Shown piece after piece: positions 1 through 8,826 of a stretch of 28,285 nucleotides of DNA (its first letter is position 1; every line of letters begins with the position of its first letter). The position numbers were made by a program, and so were the translations under genes. Under the pieces are notes generated by a model, which ran no database searches, was not told the origin of the DNA, and worked only from the letters and a program-made list of their open reading frames with translations. Location of the stretch: the NCBI GenBank assembly GCA_030849075.1, contig JASAOO010003501.1:52501-80785 (forward strand), read 5' to 3'. Origin of the DNA: Zelonia costaricensis (Eukaryota > Euglenozoa > Kinetoplastea > Trypanosomatida > Trypanosomatidae).

Positions 1-235
1 ACGCATCGATGCGCGGGCAAGCGCACACGTGGGACACCCTGTCACGCTCCGCGGGTGAAGCGGTCGGGTTGACACAACACGTGGCATGTCCGTGGGCTCG
101 CGGAACTGCTACGCACCACGCGTCCGCCACCAAGTCTATTCTCCGAAAGAAGAGAGCTCTGTTCACCACACACACACAGAGTCACTCCCATCCACGCGTC
201 ACCTGCGTTGAGGGGGGGGGGGGCAGTATCCGCCG

Positions 236-3043
236 CTATGGGGAGCGACAACCGGTACTTTCCACAAAGCTCTTGCCACCCCCGAAGCTCGCCTCACTCC
301 CGGCTGCGCCACCGCCTCTACAGAGCGCAGACTCCCCGTGAGGCTCATGGACGTCACTGTTCAACCATGTGCGCACGAGGTCCATCCCGAACGCGTGCTG
401 GTTCGGCAGCGACATCATCTTCGCGGCCTCCGCCTCCAGCGTGAGGAGTTCGAGGTCAGCCTTGTGGCGCTCGCGACGGCGCTGCGCGTACGTCGACGCG
501 CTCGTGTCCAGCGAGGCCGCGCCGGTCGAGTTCAGTGACCTCTTGGCAGAGACGGAGATGGGGCGTGCCGTACCGGGGCCGTGCAGTGGCCCTGGCAGGT
601 CGTACTGCCGCCCCACGCTGGACGGGCAAGGCACCTGAGACGGCGCCGTAGAGGGGAGCAGCGGACCGCCGGTGAGGGCGGGCATGAAGGCGGAGGCGCA
701 CTGCACCGCACTCCCGGTCGTAGTCGCACCCCCAGCCGGCGGCGGTGTCGCCGCCATCGCGGACGCCATCGGAAAGACACCATCGCTGAGGGCTCTCCTG
801 CTGCAGTCCGCGCCGGGAACGACCGTGGTGCGCCGCGGTGACTCCACCTCCATCTCACGGCTGGAGGTGGGCGGAGCGGCGGCGGAGGCCCCGCTCCGGT
901 CCTGATGCGGTGGCAGCAGTGGCGGTGGCGGTGATGACATACGCACCGGTGTTGCCGTACGCGCCGGCGCTTCGCAGGGTCCCGCCTCGCGGTAGCTCGT
1001 CATCTCGGTCCCATCTCTGTCATCGCGCAGAGCGCCGTCCTCGTCGTACGCCACGGCCACCTCTGCAATTCCGTCTTCGGTCGGCCCCAACGCATCCTCT
1101 CCGCTGCCACCAAAGGTATCCCGGCTCGTCAGCAGCGCGCTGTCCGCGCCGCCAAGCGACTGCGCATCGGCGCCGCCACCACCGCCGCTGCCCCTGCCCC
1201 CGCTGCCGGAGAAGGCGACGTAGAGGATGCCGACAATCGGCACCACGCCGAGTGCGCTGGAGAGCAGCAGCGTGACGATGCCGTAGCGCAGGCTGCCCGT
1301 CACGTCCGCCACAAACCCGCACACGAGCGGGCCGCTGAAGTTGCCAAGCAGGTTGTAGATGGTCTGCGAGAAGGCCGCGCCGACGGGGCGGAGGTGGTCC
1401 GGCAGGGAGGCCATCGTCAGGCCCGCCCCGGGCGGGATCAGCGCCCCGCCGCAGAAGAGCACCACGGACATGACGAGCAGGAAGCCGTCCGTCGTGCGGA
1501 CAAATATGCAGATCACTGAGAATAACACGGCGCAGAGCCCCCACCCAAGCACAAACACGGCGACCCGGCGCAGGTTGCGCTTGTAGCCGCCGATGCGGTC
1601 CAGCAGGATGCCGCCGGCGATGACGCCGCACACCGGCGCCGACACGACGGCTGAGCCAAAGCCGATCATGATGGTGGTCATGGACGCGCTGAACGGCGGC
1701 TCGCGCAGGTACTGCGTCACGAAGTTCTGCAGACCTGTTGCCACAAAGTACAAGCTCGTCAGCGACACTACGCTGCACATGTACACGACGTTGTTGAAGA
1801 GCGGCGTCAGGGTTGTGTAGAAGCTGGCCGACAGGCGGCGCACGCGGTCTACGAGGTGGCGAGGCAGCTCGGCCAGCTGCACGGCATTCTGTGGCAGGGT
1901 AAGCGGGGGGACGACGGGACGTGCGCTGCTGGGTGTGGCCGCTGACGTGCACGTGACGGGCGGGAGCGGGGACAGCGACAGAGCCCCCCCATTCGCGCCC
2001 TCCGCCGCGTTGAAACCGCTCTCGGTTTCGTGCTCATCGTCCTCCCCGTCTTTGCCGTCGGTGCCTGACTTCCGCGTGTTGATTGTCCTCGCATCCACGC
2101 GCGCCACGTAAGCGATCGTAGGCACCATGAGAACACACTTCACGTAGAAGGACCAGCTCCAGCCGATGGAGGTGGTGAAGGACTGCGGGGCAGCGGCGAG
2201 CAGGTAGCCGAACATGATGCCAAGCGGCACGCCGGCGTTGTGCGACGCCATCCAGACGCTCTGCCGGTTCCTGGGCGCGAACTCGTCCACCCAGACCGGG
2301 GTGTACACAACGATGAAGGAGAGGCTGATGCCGATGAAGAAGCGGTTCAACAGGGCCAGCCCGTACACGGGAAAGGCTGCGAAGAGAAAGGTGAATACGG
2401 TGTGCACCACCAGTGCCGCACACAGGACCCGCTTCTCGTCGTGGCGGGAGAAGAGGTGGCCGGCCAGGGGGCAGCCCAAGACGTTGCCGAGGAACACACT
2501 CGACGTCAGCGCCCCCTGCAACTTGGTGCTGAGATCCCACGCCTCGCTGATGCCGTCCGGCGCGCCAAGTGCTGCACTGAAGGCGCCGGTGTCGAAAGAC
2601 CCAATCGTCTTGAGCCAGATGAACAGCCACAGGTTGCGGTACACCGTCGCACGATCGACGGCGAGGGACGGGTCGAGTTGGCGACTGGCCTGCGAGGAGG
2701 CGGAGGCCGCGGCCAGCGGCACATCGTTGGGCGACAAGGCGCGCGCGTGCAGGAAGGGAATCGAGACCATCGCGACGACTGGCGCCGTCGAGGACGCCTC
2801 CTCCATTCCGTCGCTCAGCTTCGGCGCACGTGCGGTGATTACGTTCCCGCTGTTGGCTGCTGGGCTGGCCCCCGCGGCGGGAGAGGCGCCGTTCCCGTTC
2901 GAGCTTCCTATCGCAGATGCGGTCCCGTTGCCAGCATCGCCGCCGCCAACGCTGAGGTTCTTCGCGTTCGATGGGCCGAGGCCGTCTGCCAGGAGCCGCT
3001 CCGTGCGGGCCGTGAGCCTGCTCGTGCCGTTGCTCTGCTGCAT
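236..3043 (-). CDS. Major facilitator superfamily transporter, Spinster-like, with long disordered tails
   Basis: The 935-aa product has an MFS core of two six-helix halves at about residues 135-320 and 410-612. They are joined by a roughly 85-residue acidic, Ser/Pro-rich loop. Motif-A-like sequences follow TM2 (GHLFSRHDEKR, 195-205) and TM8 (GGILLDRIGGYK, 477-488). The TM4-5 region (RFFIGISLSF, then NRQSVW...NAGVPLG) resembles Spinster/SPNS carriers; this is family resemblance by eye and the substrate is unknown. The first 130 residues (Ser/Asn/Gly/Ala-rich) and last 320 residues (poly-Gly, Pro/Ser-rich) look disordered and probably cytosolic. The start is the first ATG in frame. The frame stays open upstream, but that part is a polypyrimidine tract followed by AG, so it is 5' UTR. 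It is the last gene of the array in the window; the 235 bases beyond its stop are its 3' flank. Confidence 0.85.
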   Translation of the reverse strand: MQQSNGTSRLTARTERLLADGLGPSNAKNLSVGGGDAGNGTASAIGSSNGNGASPAAGASPAANSGNVITARAPKLSDGMEEASSTAPVVAMVSIPFLHARALSPNDVPLAAASASSQASRQLDPSLAVDRATVYRNLWLFIWLKTIGSFDTGAFSAALGAPDGISEAWDLSTKLQGALTSSVFLGNVLGCPLAGHLFSRHDEKRVLCAALVVHTVFTFLFAAFPVYGLALLNRFFIGISLSFIVVYTPVWVDEFAPRNRQSVWMASHNAGVPLGIMFGYLLAAAPQSFTTSIGWSWSFYVKCVLMVPTIAYVARVDARTINTRKSGTDGKDGEDDEHETESGFNAAEGANGGALSLSPLPPVTCTSAATPSSARPVVPPLTLPQNAVQLAELPRHLVDRVRRLSASFYTTLTPLFNNVVYMCSVVSLTSLYFVATGLQNFVTQYLREPPFSASMTTIMIGFGSAVVSAPVCGVIAGGILLDRIGGYKRNLRRVAVFVLGWGLCAVLFSVICIFVRTTDGFLLVMSVVLFCGGALIPPGAGLTMASLPDHLRPVGAAFSQTIYNLLGNFSGPLVCGFVADVTGSLRYGIVTLLLSSALGVVPIVGILYVAFSGSGGRGSGGGGGADAQSLGGADSALLTSRDTFGGSGEDALGPTEDGIAEVAVAYDEDGALRDDRDGTEMTSYREAGPCEAPARTATPVRMSSPPPPLLPPHQDRSGASAAAPPTSSREMEVESPRRTTVVPGADCSRRALSDGVFPMASAMAATPPPAGGATTTGSAVQCASAFMPALTGGPLLPSTAPSQVPCPSSVGRQYDLPGPLHGPGTARPISVSAKRSLNSTGAASLDTSASTYAQRRRERHKADLELLTLEAEAAKMMSLPNQHAFGMDLVRTWLNSDVHEPHGESALCRGGGAAGSEASFGGGKSFVESTGCRSP

Positions 3044-3050
3044 GCCTACT

Positions 3051-3056
3051 TCACAT
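3051..3056 (-). promoter_or_regulatory. Minimal start-stop upstream ORF (ATG-TGA) before the MFS gene
   Basis: On the minus strand an ATG at 3056-3054 is followed directly by TGA at 3053-3051. Seven bases (AGTAGGC) later comes the MFS start codon. Both elements lie downstream of the predicted splice acceptor at 3099, so they would be in the mature mRNA. Start-stop elements are known in other eukaryotes to stall or divert ribosomes. A role here is inference. Confidence 0.4.
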
Positions 3057-3098
3057 ACAACGCGCACCGACTCACCTGCGCGCGCGCGTAGGTTGGGG

Positions 3099-3189
3099 CT
3101 CGAGTGCAACGCGAAAGCAGCAAAAAAACGGAGAAAAAAGAGAGATACAACAGAACGGAAGAGGATGAAAGCAGAGGAGGAAGAGAAGG
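3099..3189 (-). promoter_or_regulatory. Predicted spliced-leader acceptor of the MFS gene
   Basis: The minus strand reads as an 80-base pyrimidine-rich tract (3189-3110) including runs of six and seven T. The first AG after it is CTCGAG, at 3100-3099. This gives a 5' UTR of about 55 nt before the ATG at 3043. Tract plus first AG is the established acceptor signal in trypanosomatids; actual use is not shown by sequence. Confidence 0.6.
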
Positions 3190-5138
3190 CGCTCTTGCCA
3201 CCGTGTAGTTGCACCCTGCTCGTGCGCGCCGGTAAGCGCTGTGGGTGGGTTGGAGGGGAGGGAAAGGGGGAAGGGGGGGGGTGGGGCGATGAAGCGGAGC
3301 GCTGGGGGGGGAGGGGGGGGCTCCTCTGCGAAACAAGAGCCTGAGACCGAGAGGGAGGCGTGCCGGTGCTACGCGCGAGGAGGATGCGAGGGCGCTCGTG
3401 CTGGTCGCGAGTCGTGGGCCGGGGAAAGGGGGGGGGACAGAAAGAAGCCGCGCGGCGCGCTCAGAACAGCAGGCACAACTGCAGCGACAGCCGCGGCGCC
3501 ACAAAACGAAAATGTGCAGCCCGGCGGCTGGGGTGGGGTGGGGGGCGGGGACAGTGCCACGTGTGTACGGCGAAACCTGCCAAGATGGAAAAGCGCGGAG
3601 ACCCGCGCGTGTGTGTGACAGTGCGACTGTACGTGTGTAGAGCACTCCGACCTGTCGACCAACCGCACAGAGAGAGAGAGAGGAAGAGACGCTGTTTCCT
3701 GCGCGTGAAGAATGGTCCACTCGAATGGAATAGCAGGTTGCGGACGTGGTGGAGACTGTACTAAAGTCTCTACCAACGCCGCGGTAGAAGGGATGGGGGG
3801 CAGGGGGTAGGAGAAGGTGCACAGCTGGGTGCAGCAAGTTGATCGAGAGGCCGCGGTCCGGAATGGGGAGGAGGTGGGAGGGACGTGAGGGTGTAGGTCG
3901 CGAGGTGGCAGGGAGCGGGAGGAAGCTGAATGGTAAAGGGGGGTGGGGAAAGACGCGGCAACAAATCAAGGCGAAACCGGCTGAGGCCTGTCCAGAGGAC
4001 AAGCGGGAGGGACGAGGAGATTGGAGGGAGTGAGTCGAGGCCTGGTGAGATTGGCGCACAAGTCTGGGTTAATGCACACGTGCTTGAGGCGGTACACGAG
4101 CACGCGCCCCGCCGTGACAGAAGAGTGCTCGAGCAAACAGACACGCACACAACAGAGAGAGACACGACACACACACAGACACACACAACAAAAAAAAGGG
4201 AAGGAAAGAAAGAAGTTCAGATAGTCTCACGACGTCGACAGATGGCTACAGAGAAGCGGGACGGGGAAACCGTTCCGATCGCACAAGCACCAACTCTCGA
4301 ACGCCGAAGACTCTTTAAAGAAAGGAAAGGAGACCTACGCAGTGCATGCACCTGCTTGCGAGAGGGAGTGCGGGGAGGGGGGGGGGTGGAATGCGATGTG
4401 AGAGGTGAGTCGTGAGGTGGGGGCATGCGAGGGGTGCGGTGGAGAGGAAACGAGGACGGATGGGGACAAGAGTTACATGACAGGAGAGCCTCGAGCTGTG
4501 CGTTCGCATGAGAAGGCGACTCAGAGCGAGCGAGGACGTGCCTTACGCGGCGGTCCCCCCCCCCACCTCACACGAGTCCCATTGCGTCACCATCGGTGCG
4601 TGTAGACAGTACGCGGACGTCTGCAAACGCGTGGCAGCACGTCAAGGCGCCGCGCTGCCACGCGACAAACAGAGAGAGCAGCGGGAGACGTCTTTCGTGC
4701 TCTCTCTTCAATTTCTGTTTCACGCTTGGCGCGTGAACGTCCGCGTTGCCTTTTTTGTGTGTGTGTGTTTGCGTGTGTGTGTGTATGCTTTGAGGTTAGT
4801 CATCGGCAGTCGTGCAGCATTAGTGTCGTGCCAGCCGCAGCGTGCGGCCCGCACGTTTCTGTGAGATGGCCATGGAGATGAGGTGAGCAAGTCGCAAAGT
4901 ACACGCACACGACGAAGTGGACGGAGGAGACGCCATCCCGCGTTGCGTGGGCTCCGAGTCGCCCTGCACGCCCGCGGCTGACCGCAAAGGCGTAGAGAGA
5001 GAGAGAGAGTCCCAGAGCGAGGAAGAGAAGGAGAGTAAGGGGCGGAAGACACACTAAGACATCGGCGCGCCTTGACTACCCACACCCAAGGCCTCCTCGC
5101 TCCCCCATTCGCCCTCCCCCCCCCCCCGCACGGTGGGC

Positions 5139-7208
5139 TCAGCTGCTTCGCCAGCTCGGCAGCGCGGGCTGACGCGGCGCACCGCGACGAGCAGATGCCA
5201 CCCTCGTCGACGGCAACGCCGGTGCCGCGGCTGCCGATCGCGCCGCCGCTCCAGCGCGTCGTGCAGACGAGGGGAGTGCGCCTCTCACAGCGGCCCGCGC
5301 GGCGGCCCGAGACGCCGGGGTGGAGGGCGGCGGCGGGGCAAAGCGGCGCAGCGTGGCGGTGGAGGGGTCCATGGTGGAGGTGCCGGGGTCGGCGGCGTCG
5401 CGCTTGGCGCCCATGCGGTACAGCAGCGGGCCCCTGAACACCGCGCCGCCCTTCTTCTGCTCGTAGCGCCAGTCAATGTCGCCCGTCTCGGGGTGGCGGG
5501 CGTGCCAGTGCAGACCCGCGATGTAGTCGTTGCTGCCGTCGCCGTCAATGTCGTGCACCACCTGCGGGGACACGCCCCACTGGTAGGGCAGGATTGTGCG
5601 AGCCGACTGCTTGAAGACGTGCCGCTCCATCTCGCCACCAGCCGCCATCTCGCCCATGCCCTGCCGTGAGTACTTCTTCCCTTGTGCGAGGGAGATGGGG
5701 AGGTGCTTGGCGTACGCGGGGTCGTACGTGGCAGCCGCATCCAGGCGGGCTTGGTGCACGATGGTGAAGGGGTCCTCGTAGCGGTCCCGCTCGATCACAT
5801 CCCACAGCTCCGTCTTGCGCGATAGCTGGTGTTGCTGTGGATGGCGCGGGGATGTGGCAGCGGAGAAGCCCGCTTGCGACGCCACGGAGCCGCTGCCAGC
5901 CTCACTCTCGTACGGCGTCGCAGACGACGCCACATCCCCGCTGGAGGTGGCGAGCTGTGACGGTACGGTCGGCTCACCATCCAGTCGATCAGCGTCCATA
6001 AAGCCGAAGGCGTTCGGTGTAGACAATCCAGAGGCGCTGCCGCTGCCGCCGCTGCCGCGCTGTGGCTGCTGCTGCTGCATGAGCATCTCCTGCCCCTCGC
6101 GCCGCTCCACCTCCTCCTTGAAGTGCTCGATCATGTCGAGGTAGTTTGTCTTCTTCCGCTGCACGGTTTCGCGCTCACGCAGCTGGTACTCGGCTTGGCG
6201 CCGCGCGTGGGCCTCGAGCTGGCGCTGGCGGGCGAGCTGCTCCACCTCGGCCGAGGTAGCGCCGCTGCGGCGCAGCTCAGCGGCCTCGTGGAGGATGGCG
6301 ATGCGGTCCGCCTTGGCCTGCTGCTTGCGCTCCTCGCGCATCGCCTCGTGTGCCTCGACAAGGCGCTCCCGCTCCTTCTCCATCGCCATGGAGGCCTGGA
6401 AGCGGACCTGCGCCTGGTGTACCCGCTCCACGTTGCTGCGCAGCAAGGCGGTGCGGCGGCTCTCGTCGTAGCGGGCGCTCTGGTCCAACAGCTTCTCGTA
6501 CACCTTGGCGGCACTGTCCAGCTTTTCAGCGTAGGCTTCGTCCTTCGCGGCCTGCAGCTCGGCCCAGTGCTGCTGCCCGGCAATTCCGAAGCGGCTCTTG
6601 ACGTTGCGCTCGATGTCGGCCATGCGCAGGGGCAGGTTGTGGTACCGGTTTGCCTCGTCCTCCGACACCTCCGGTAGCTCGGCCGCACTCAGCTCCGCCG
6701 CCTGCGCGGCCTTCTGCATCGGTCCAGCAAACCGGTCCTCCCGCTTCCGCTCGTAGACCCACTGCATGTACGCGCCGGGCTCGCCACGCAGGGTATCGGA
6801 AATCTCGCGGGCCGCCTTTGCCTGCCGCGCCGCGTCGTTGCAGCGATAGTCGGCGTCGATCTGCGTCCACACGTCGCGCAGCCACCGCAGCCGCTCCTCG
6901 ACCGCGGACTTCACCTCCAGCATGACGGCCGCCGTCCACTTCCCGTCGCTGCTCGACTTCACCTTGCGCTTGAACCCGTTGACGACTTCCGTCTTGTGCG
7001 CCCGCGCGGCGACCCGGAAGGCTCGCTCGACACGCTGATCGAAGGCGTCGAAGAACTGCTTCTGGCGCTTCTCCTTCACGTACGCGTCGAAGCGGGCGTC
7101 CTGCCGCCGCTGCCACCCGTCCATCGTCGCGAACTGCTCAGCCAGGCGGAGCCGCCCGGCATTCATGCCGCCCTGCAGCTCCCACCGCACGCCGCTGCGC
7201 TTCAGCAT
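5139..7208 (-). CDS. Conserved-looking coiled-coil protein of unknown function
   Basis: The 689-aa product is not recognised. Residues 1-120 are basic and aromatic-rich (MLKRSGVRWELQGG start). About 195-375 is a highly charged Glu/Arg/Lys/Ala helix, probably coiled coil, ending in a short Gln run (378-381). About 385-460 is a Gly/Ser-rich linker. A compact, seemingly folded segment follows at 465-600 (LWDVIERDRYEDPFT...WGVSPQVVHDIDGDGSNDY), containing a DxDxDGxxD calcium-loop-like motif at 553-561. The tail from 620 is Ala/Pro/Arg-rich and disordered. The layout suggests a structural or cytoskeletal/flagellar protein, but that is a guess from coiled coil alone. The start is the first ATG, 36 nt after a good splice acceptor; the frame is open upstream without an ATG. 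Confidence 0.8.
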   Translation of the reverse strand: MLKRSGVRWELQGGMNAGRLRLAEQFATMDGWQRRQDARFDAYVKEKRQKQFFDAFDQRVERAFRVAARAHKTEVVNGFKRKVKSSSDGKWTAAVMLEVKSAVEERLRWLRDVWTQIDADYRCNDAARQAKAAREISDTLRGEPGAYMQWVYERKREDRFAGPMQKAAQAAELSAAELPEVSEDEANRYHNLPLRMADIERNVKSRFGIAGQQHWAELQAAKDEAYAEKLDSAAKVYEKLLDQSARYDESRRTALLRSNVERVHQAQVRFQASMAMEKERERLVEAHEAMREERKQQAKADRIAILHEAAELRRSGATSAEVEQLARQRQLEAHARRQAEYQLRERETVQRKKTNYLDMIEHFKEEVERREGQEMLMQQQQPQRGSGGSGSASGLSTPNAFGFMDADRLDGEPTVPSQLATSSGDVASSATPYESEAGSGSVASQAGFSAATSPRHPQQHQLSRKTELWDVIERDRYEDPFTIVHQARLDAAATYDPAYAKHLPISLAQGKKYSRQGMGEMAAGGEMERHVFKQSARTILPYQWGVSPQVVHDIDGDGSNDYIAGLHWHARHPETGDIDWRYEQKKGGAVFRGPLLYRMGAKRDAADPGTSTMDPSTATLRRFAPPPPSTPASRAAARAAVRGALPSSARRAGAAARSAAAAPALPSTRVASARRGAPRQPALPSWRSS

Positions 7209-7244
7209 CGGGGCTGCGCTGTCGACGAGGCGTTGGCAGAGGTG

Positions 7245-7273
7245 CTGGTGCAGGAAATAGAAAAACAAACGGG
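7245..7273 (-). promoter_or_regulatory. Predicted spliced-leader acceptor of the coiled-coil gene
   Basis: The minus strand reads CCCGTTTGTTTTTCTATTTC and then CTGCACCAG. The AG at 7246-7245 is the first after the tract. It would leave a 36-nt 5' UTR with no upstream ATG. This is why the ATG at 7208 is preferred over the longer open frame. Confidence 0.65.
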
Positions 7274-8055
7274 AGCACGCTGGCGCGGGTGTCCGCCGTG
7301 TAGGCAGCGGTCACAACCACGCAGAGGGGTCGTATGGTCGAGGTAGCTTCCCAGTACACCGTGATGCGCGTGCGAAGGTGCGAGTGCGTGTCCCGCGTAC
7401 GCGAGTGTTAGTTCAGGGTGTTGGCGTGGGTCAGGGATGAGAGGGAAAGAGCGCAGGAGTGAGCGAGATGCGAGTGAGGAGGCGTTGGCGGAAACCAAGT
7501 GAGGGGGGGGGGGTGGTGCTTGCGCATTTCCCGTGTGTAGCTTCATAGTCACGCACCTGCACACCAGCCGTGCGACCGCAACGAAGGACGCCGTCGGGGT
7601 GCCCTTCCAGCGAAATGGCAAAGCGCCAGAACCATACAGGGAAAGCGAAGTGATGCCACACGAGGGGATCTGTTGCGTGTGCACGCGCTACAAGCCCAGG
7701 CCTGAACGCAGACTCACTCGCGTCTAGAGGGCTTGAGCCGTGCACTCTGTTGAAGTTTGAGCTGGATGGAGAGCACAAGACACACGGCTCAGACGCTGAG
7801 CACGCACGCGCCACAAGGGGGGAGGGGGGCAAGAGAAGCCAGGGCAAGCACAGACTAATGTGTGACAGCGATAGGGAAGTCGCTGCCGCACAAAGAAAAA
7901 ACAAACAAACAGCAAATAGGAATTTCTCGTGTTGCTGGTTTTCGAGGGGGCTTCACCGTGCTGCACCACCTACGCGCCGCTCCCCCCCCCTCCCTCCCCG
8001 ACCTCATCTATTGTGACCTCCTCGCCGGCCGTCCCTCCTGCGCCCTCCTGACGCG

Positions 8056-8123
8056 TCGCCCTCCCCCCCTCCCGCCCCCGATGTGCCCATCGGGACGGCG
8101 AGGGCGGGAGGGGGGAGAGGCGA
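8056..8123. repeat. Long GC-rich imperfect palindrome (hairpin)
   Basis: Arm 8056-8077 pairs with 8102-8123. A core of 14 consecutive pairs (8064-8077 with 8102-8115) is extended outward by eight more pairs across two single-base bulges. The loop contains a second perfect hairpin: CCCGATG (8077-8083) against CATCGGG (8088-8094) around a TGCC loop, sharing one base with the outer stem. It lies in the 3' flank of the Kelch-BTB gene and would fold very stably as RNA or single-stranded DNA. Confidence 0.75.
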
Positions 8124-8538
8124 TAGGGAGAACGTGGAGCCCGTGAGGGGTGGTGTCCGTAGGTATCAAGGATGCCTCGTGAGTGTGTGTCTGCAGATGT
8201 GGAGGGAGGGAGGGGGTGGGAGGGGGTCGAGTGTCGACGATGGAAGGCTGAGATGGGGTGGAACAAACGAAGTCAGCGGGTCGAGGGAGCGACGACAAAC
8301 TTCTATACATCCAGGGGGAAGGGGGGGACGGGACGGGGCGTGGTGGGAGGTGGAAGAGAGAAAAGGCCGGGTGGGACTGCGGGAAGGAGAAGGCGCTATA
8401 TGCCGAGGGAGGGAGGAGGGAGGGACGTTCATCCGAAGCGACAGACGCCGTGTGGGGGGTGGGGGGAGCCAAGAAAAAGAAGAAAAGAACTGGAACGAGG
8501 AGAAGTGCGGCGCTGCAAGGCAGCACTACGCACAAGTC

Positions 8539-8561
8539 TGTGTGTGTGTGTGTGTGTGTGT
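8539..8561. repeat. TG dinucleotide microsatellite
   Basis: An uninterrupted TG run of 23 bases in the 3' flank of the Kelch-BTB gene. Such runs are common between trypanosomatid genes. Confidence 0.9.
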
Positions 8562-8625
8562 CTGCGAGGGTGGGTGGAGTGGGGGGAGGGGGTAGGGTGT
8601 GAGCGCGTGGACTATCACACATCTT

Positions 8626-8649
8626 CTGTGGGAGAAAAAAAAAAAGGGA
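8626..8649 (-). promoter_or_regulatory. Strong unassigned trans-splice acceptor downstream of the Kelch-BTB gene
   Basis: The minus strand reads CTTCCC, eleven T (8645-8635), then CTCCCACAG. The AG is at 8627-8626, about 200 nt after the Kelch-BTB stop. It is among the best-looking acceptors in the window, yet the nearest recognised gene starts 1.4 kb further on. It may define the Kelch-BTB polyadenylation site, since poly(A) addition is coupled to downstream acceptors in these organisms, or it may begin an unrecognised transcript. Confidence 0.5.
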
Positions 8650-8826
8650 AGCAGTCGGTGTGTGGGAGGAGGGGGGACAAGACCGAAGGCGCTTCTACGG
8701 GAAGTAGCGTCGTTCTCTCTCGCCTCACCGCACCTCTACCGTACCGCTCGTTCACTGCACGTGCCCTCTTGTGCAACACACACACACACACGCGCGCACA
8801 CATGCCAAGAGAAAAAAAAAGGCACG

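Larger units (their letters stand above)
3044..5138. other. Intergenic region between the coiled-coil gene and the MFS gene
   Basis: These 2.1 kb hold the 3' flank of the coiled-coil gene and the 5' UTR and acceptor of the MFS gene. The plus strand is purine-rich, with many G runs (for example 3241-3345), a GT-rich stretch at 4741-4785 and CA-rich DNA at 4140-4195. All long frames here are low complexity (Ser/Pro/Arg or Gly/Arg) with no domain, and I do not call them genes. From 3057 to 4344 the minus strand contains no ATG. Confidence 0.7.
7209..8826. other. Intergenic region between the Kelch-BTB gene and the coiled-coil gene
   Basis: These 1.6 kb follow the Kelch-BTB stop. They hold an unassigned strong splice acceptor (8626-8649), a TG repeat (8539-8561), a 300-base purine-rich stretch (about 8180-8480, pyrimidine-rich in the transcript), a large imperfect palindrome (8056-8123) and the acceptor of the coiled-coil gene. 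No frame here has a recognisable domain. Confidence 0.7.

Noticed and set aside
3044..3214. N-terminal extension of the MFS protein by 57 codons
   Set aside because: The extended frame has no ATG and covers the polypyrimidine tract and AG acceptor. The same argument removes extensions of the coiled-coil, Kelch-BTB, transporter and 1218-aa genes.
2214..3344. Long plus-strand open frame (376 codons) opposite the MFS gene start
   Set aside because: It is antisense to a clear MFS domain, ends in Gly/Arg low complexity and runs against the array. GC-rich codon bias creates such antisense frames.
3046..4059. 337-codon minus-strand frame upstream of the MFS gene
   Set aside because: It is Ser/Pro/Leu low complexity that simply translates polypyrimidine DNA and contains the MFS acceptor. 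No sense ATG exists in 3057-4344, so it cannot begin with ATG.
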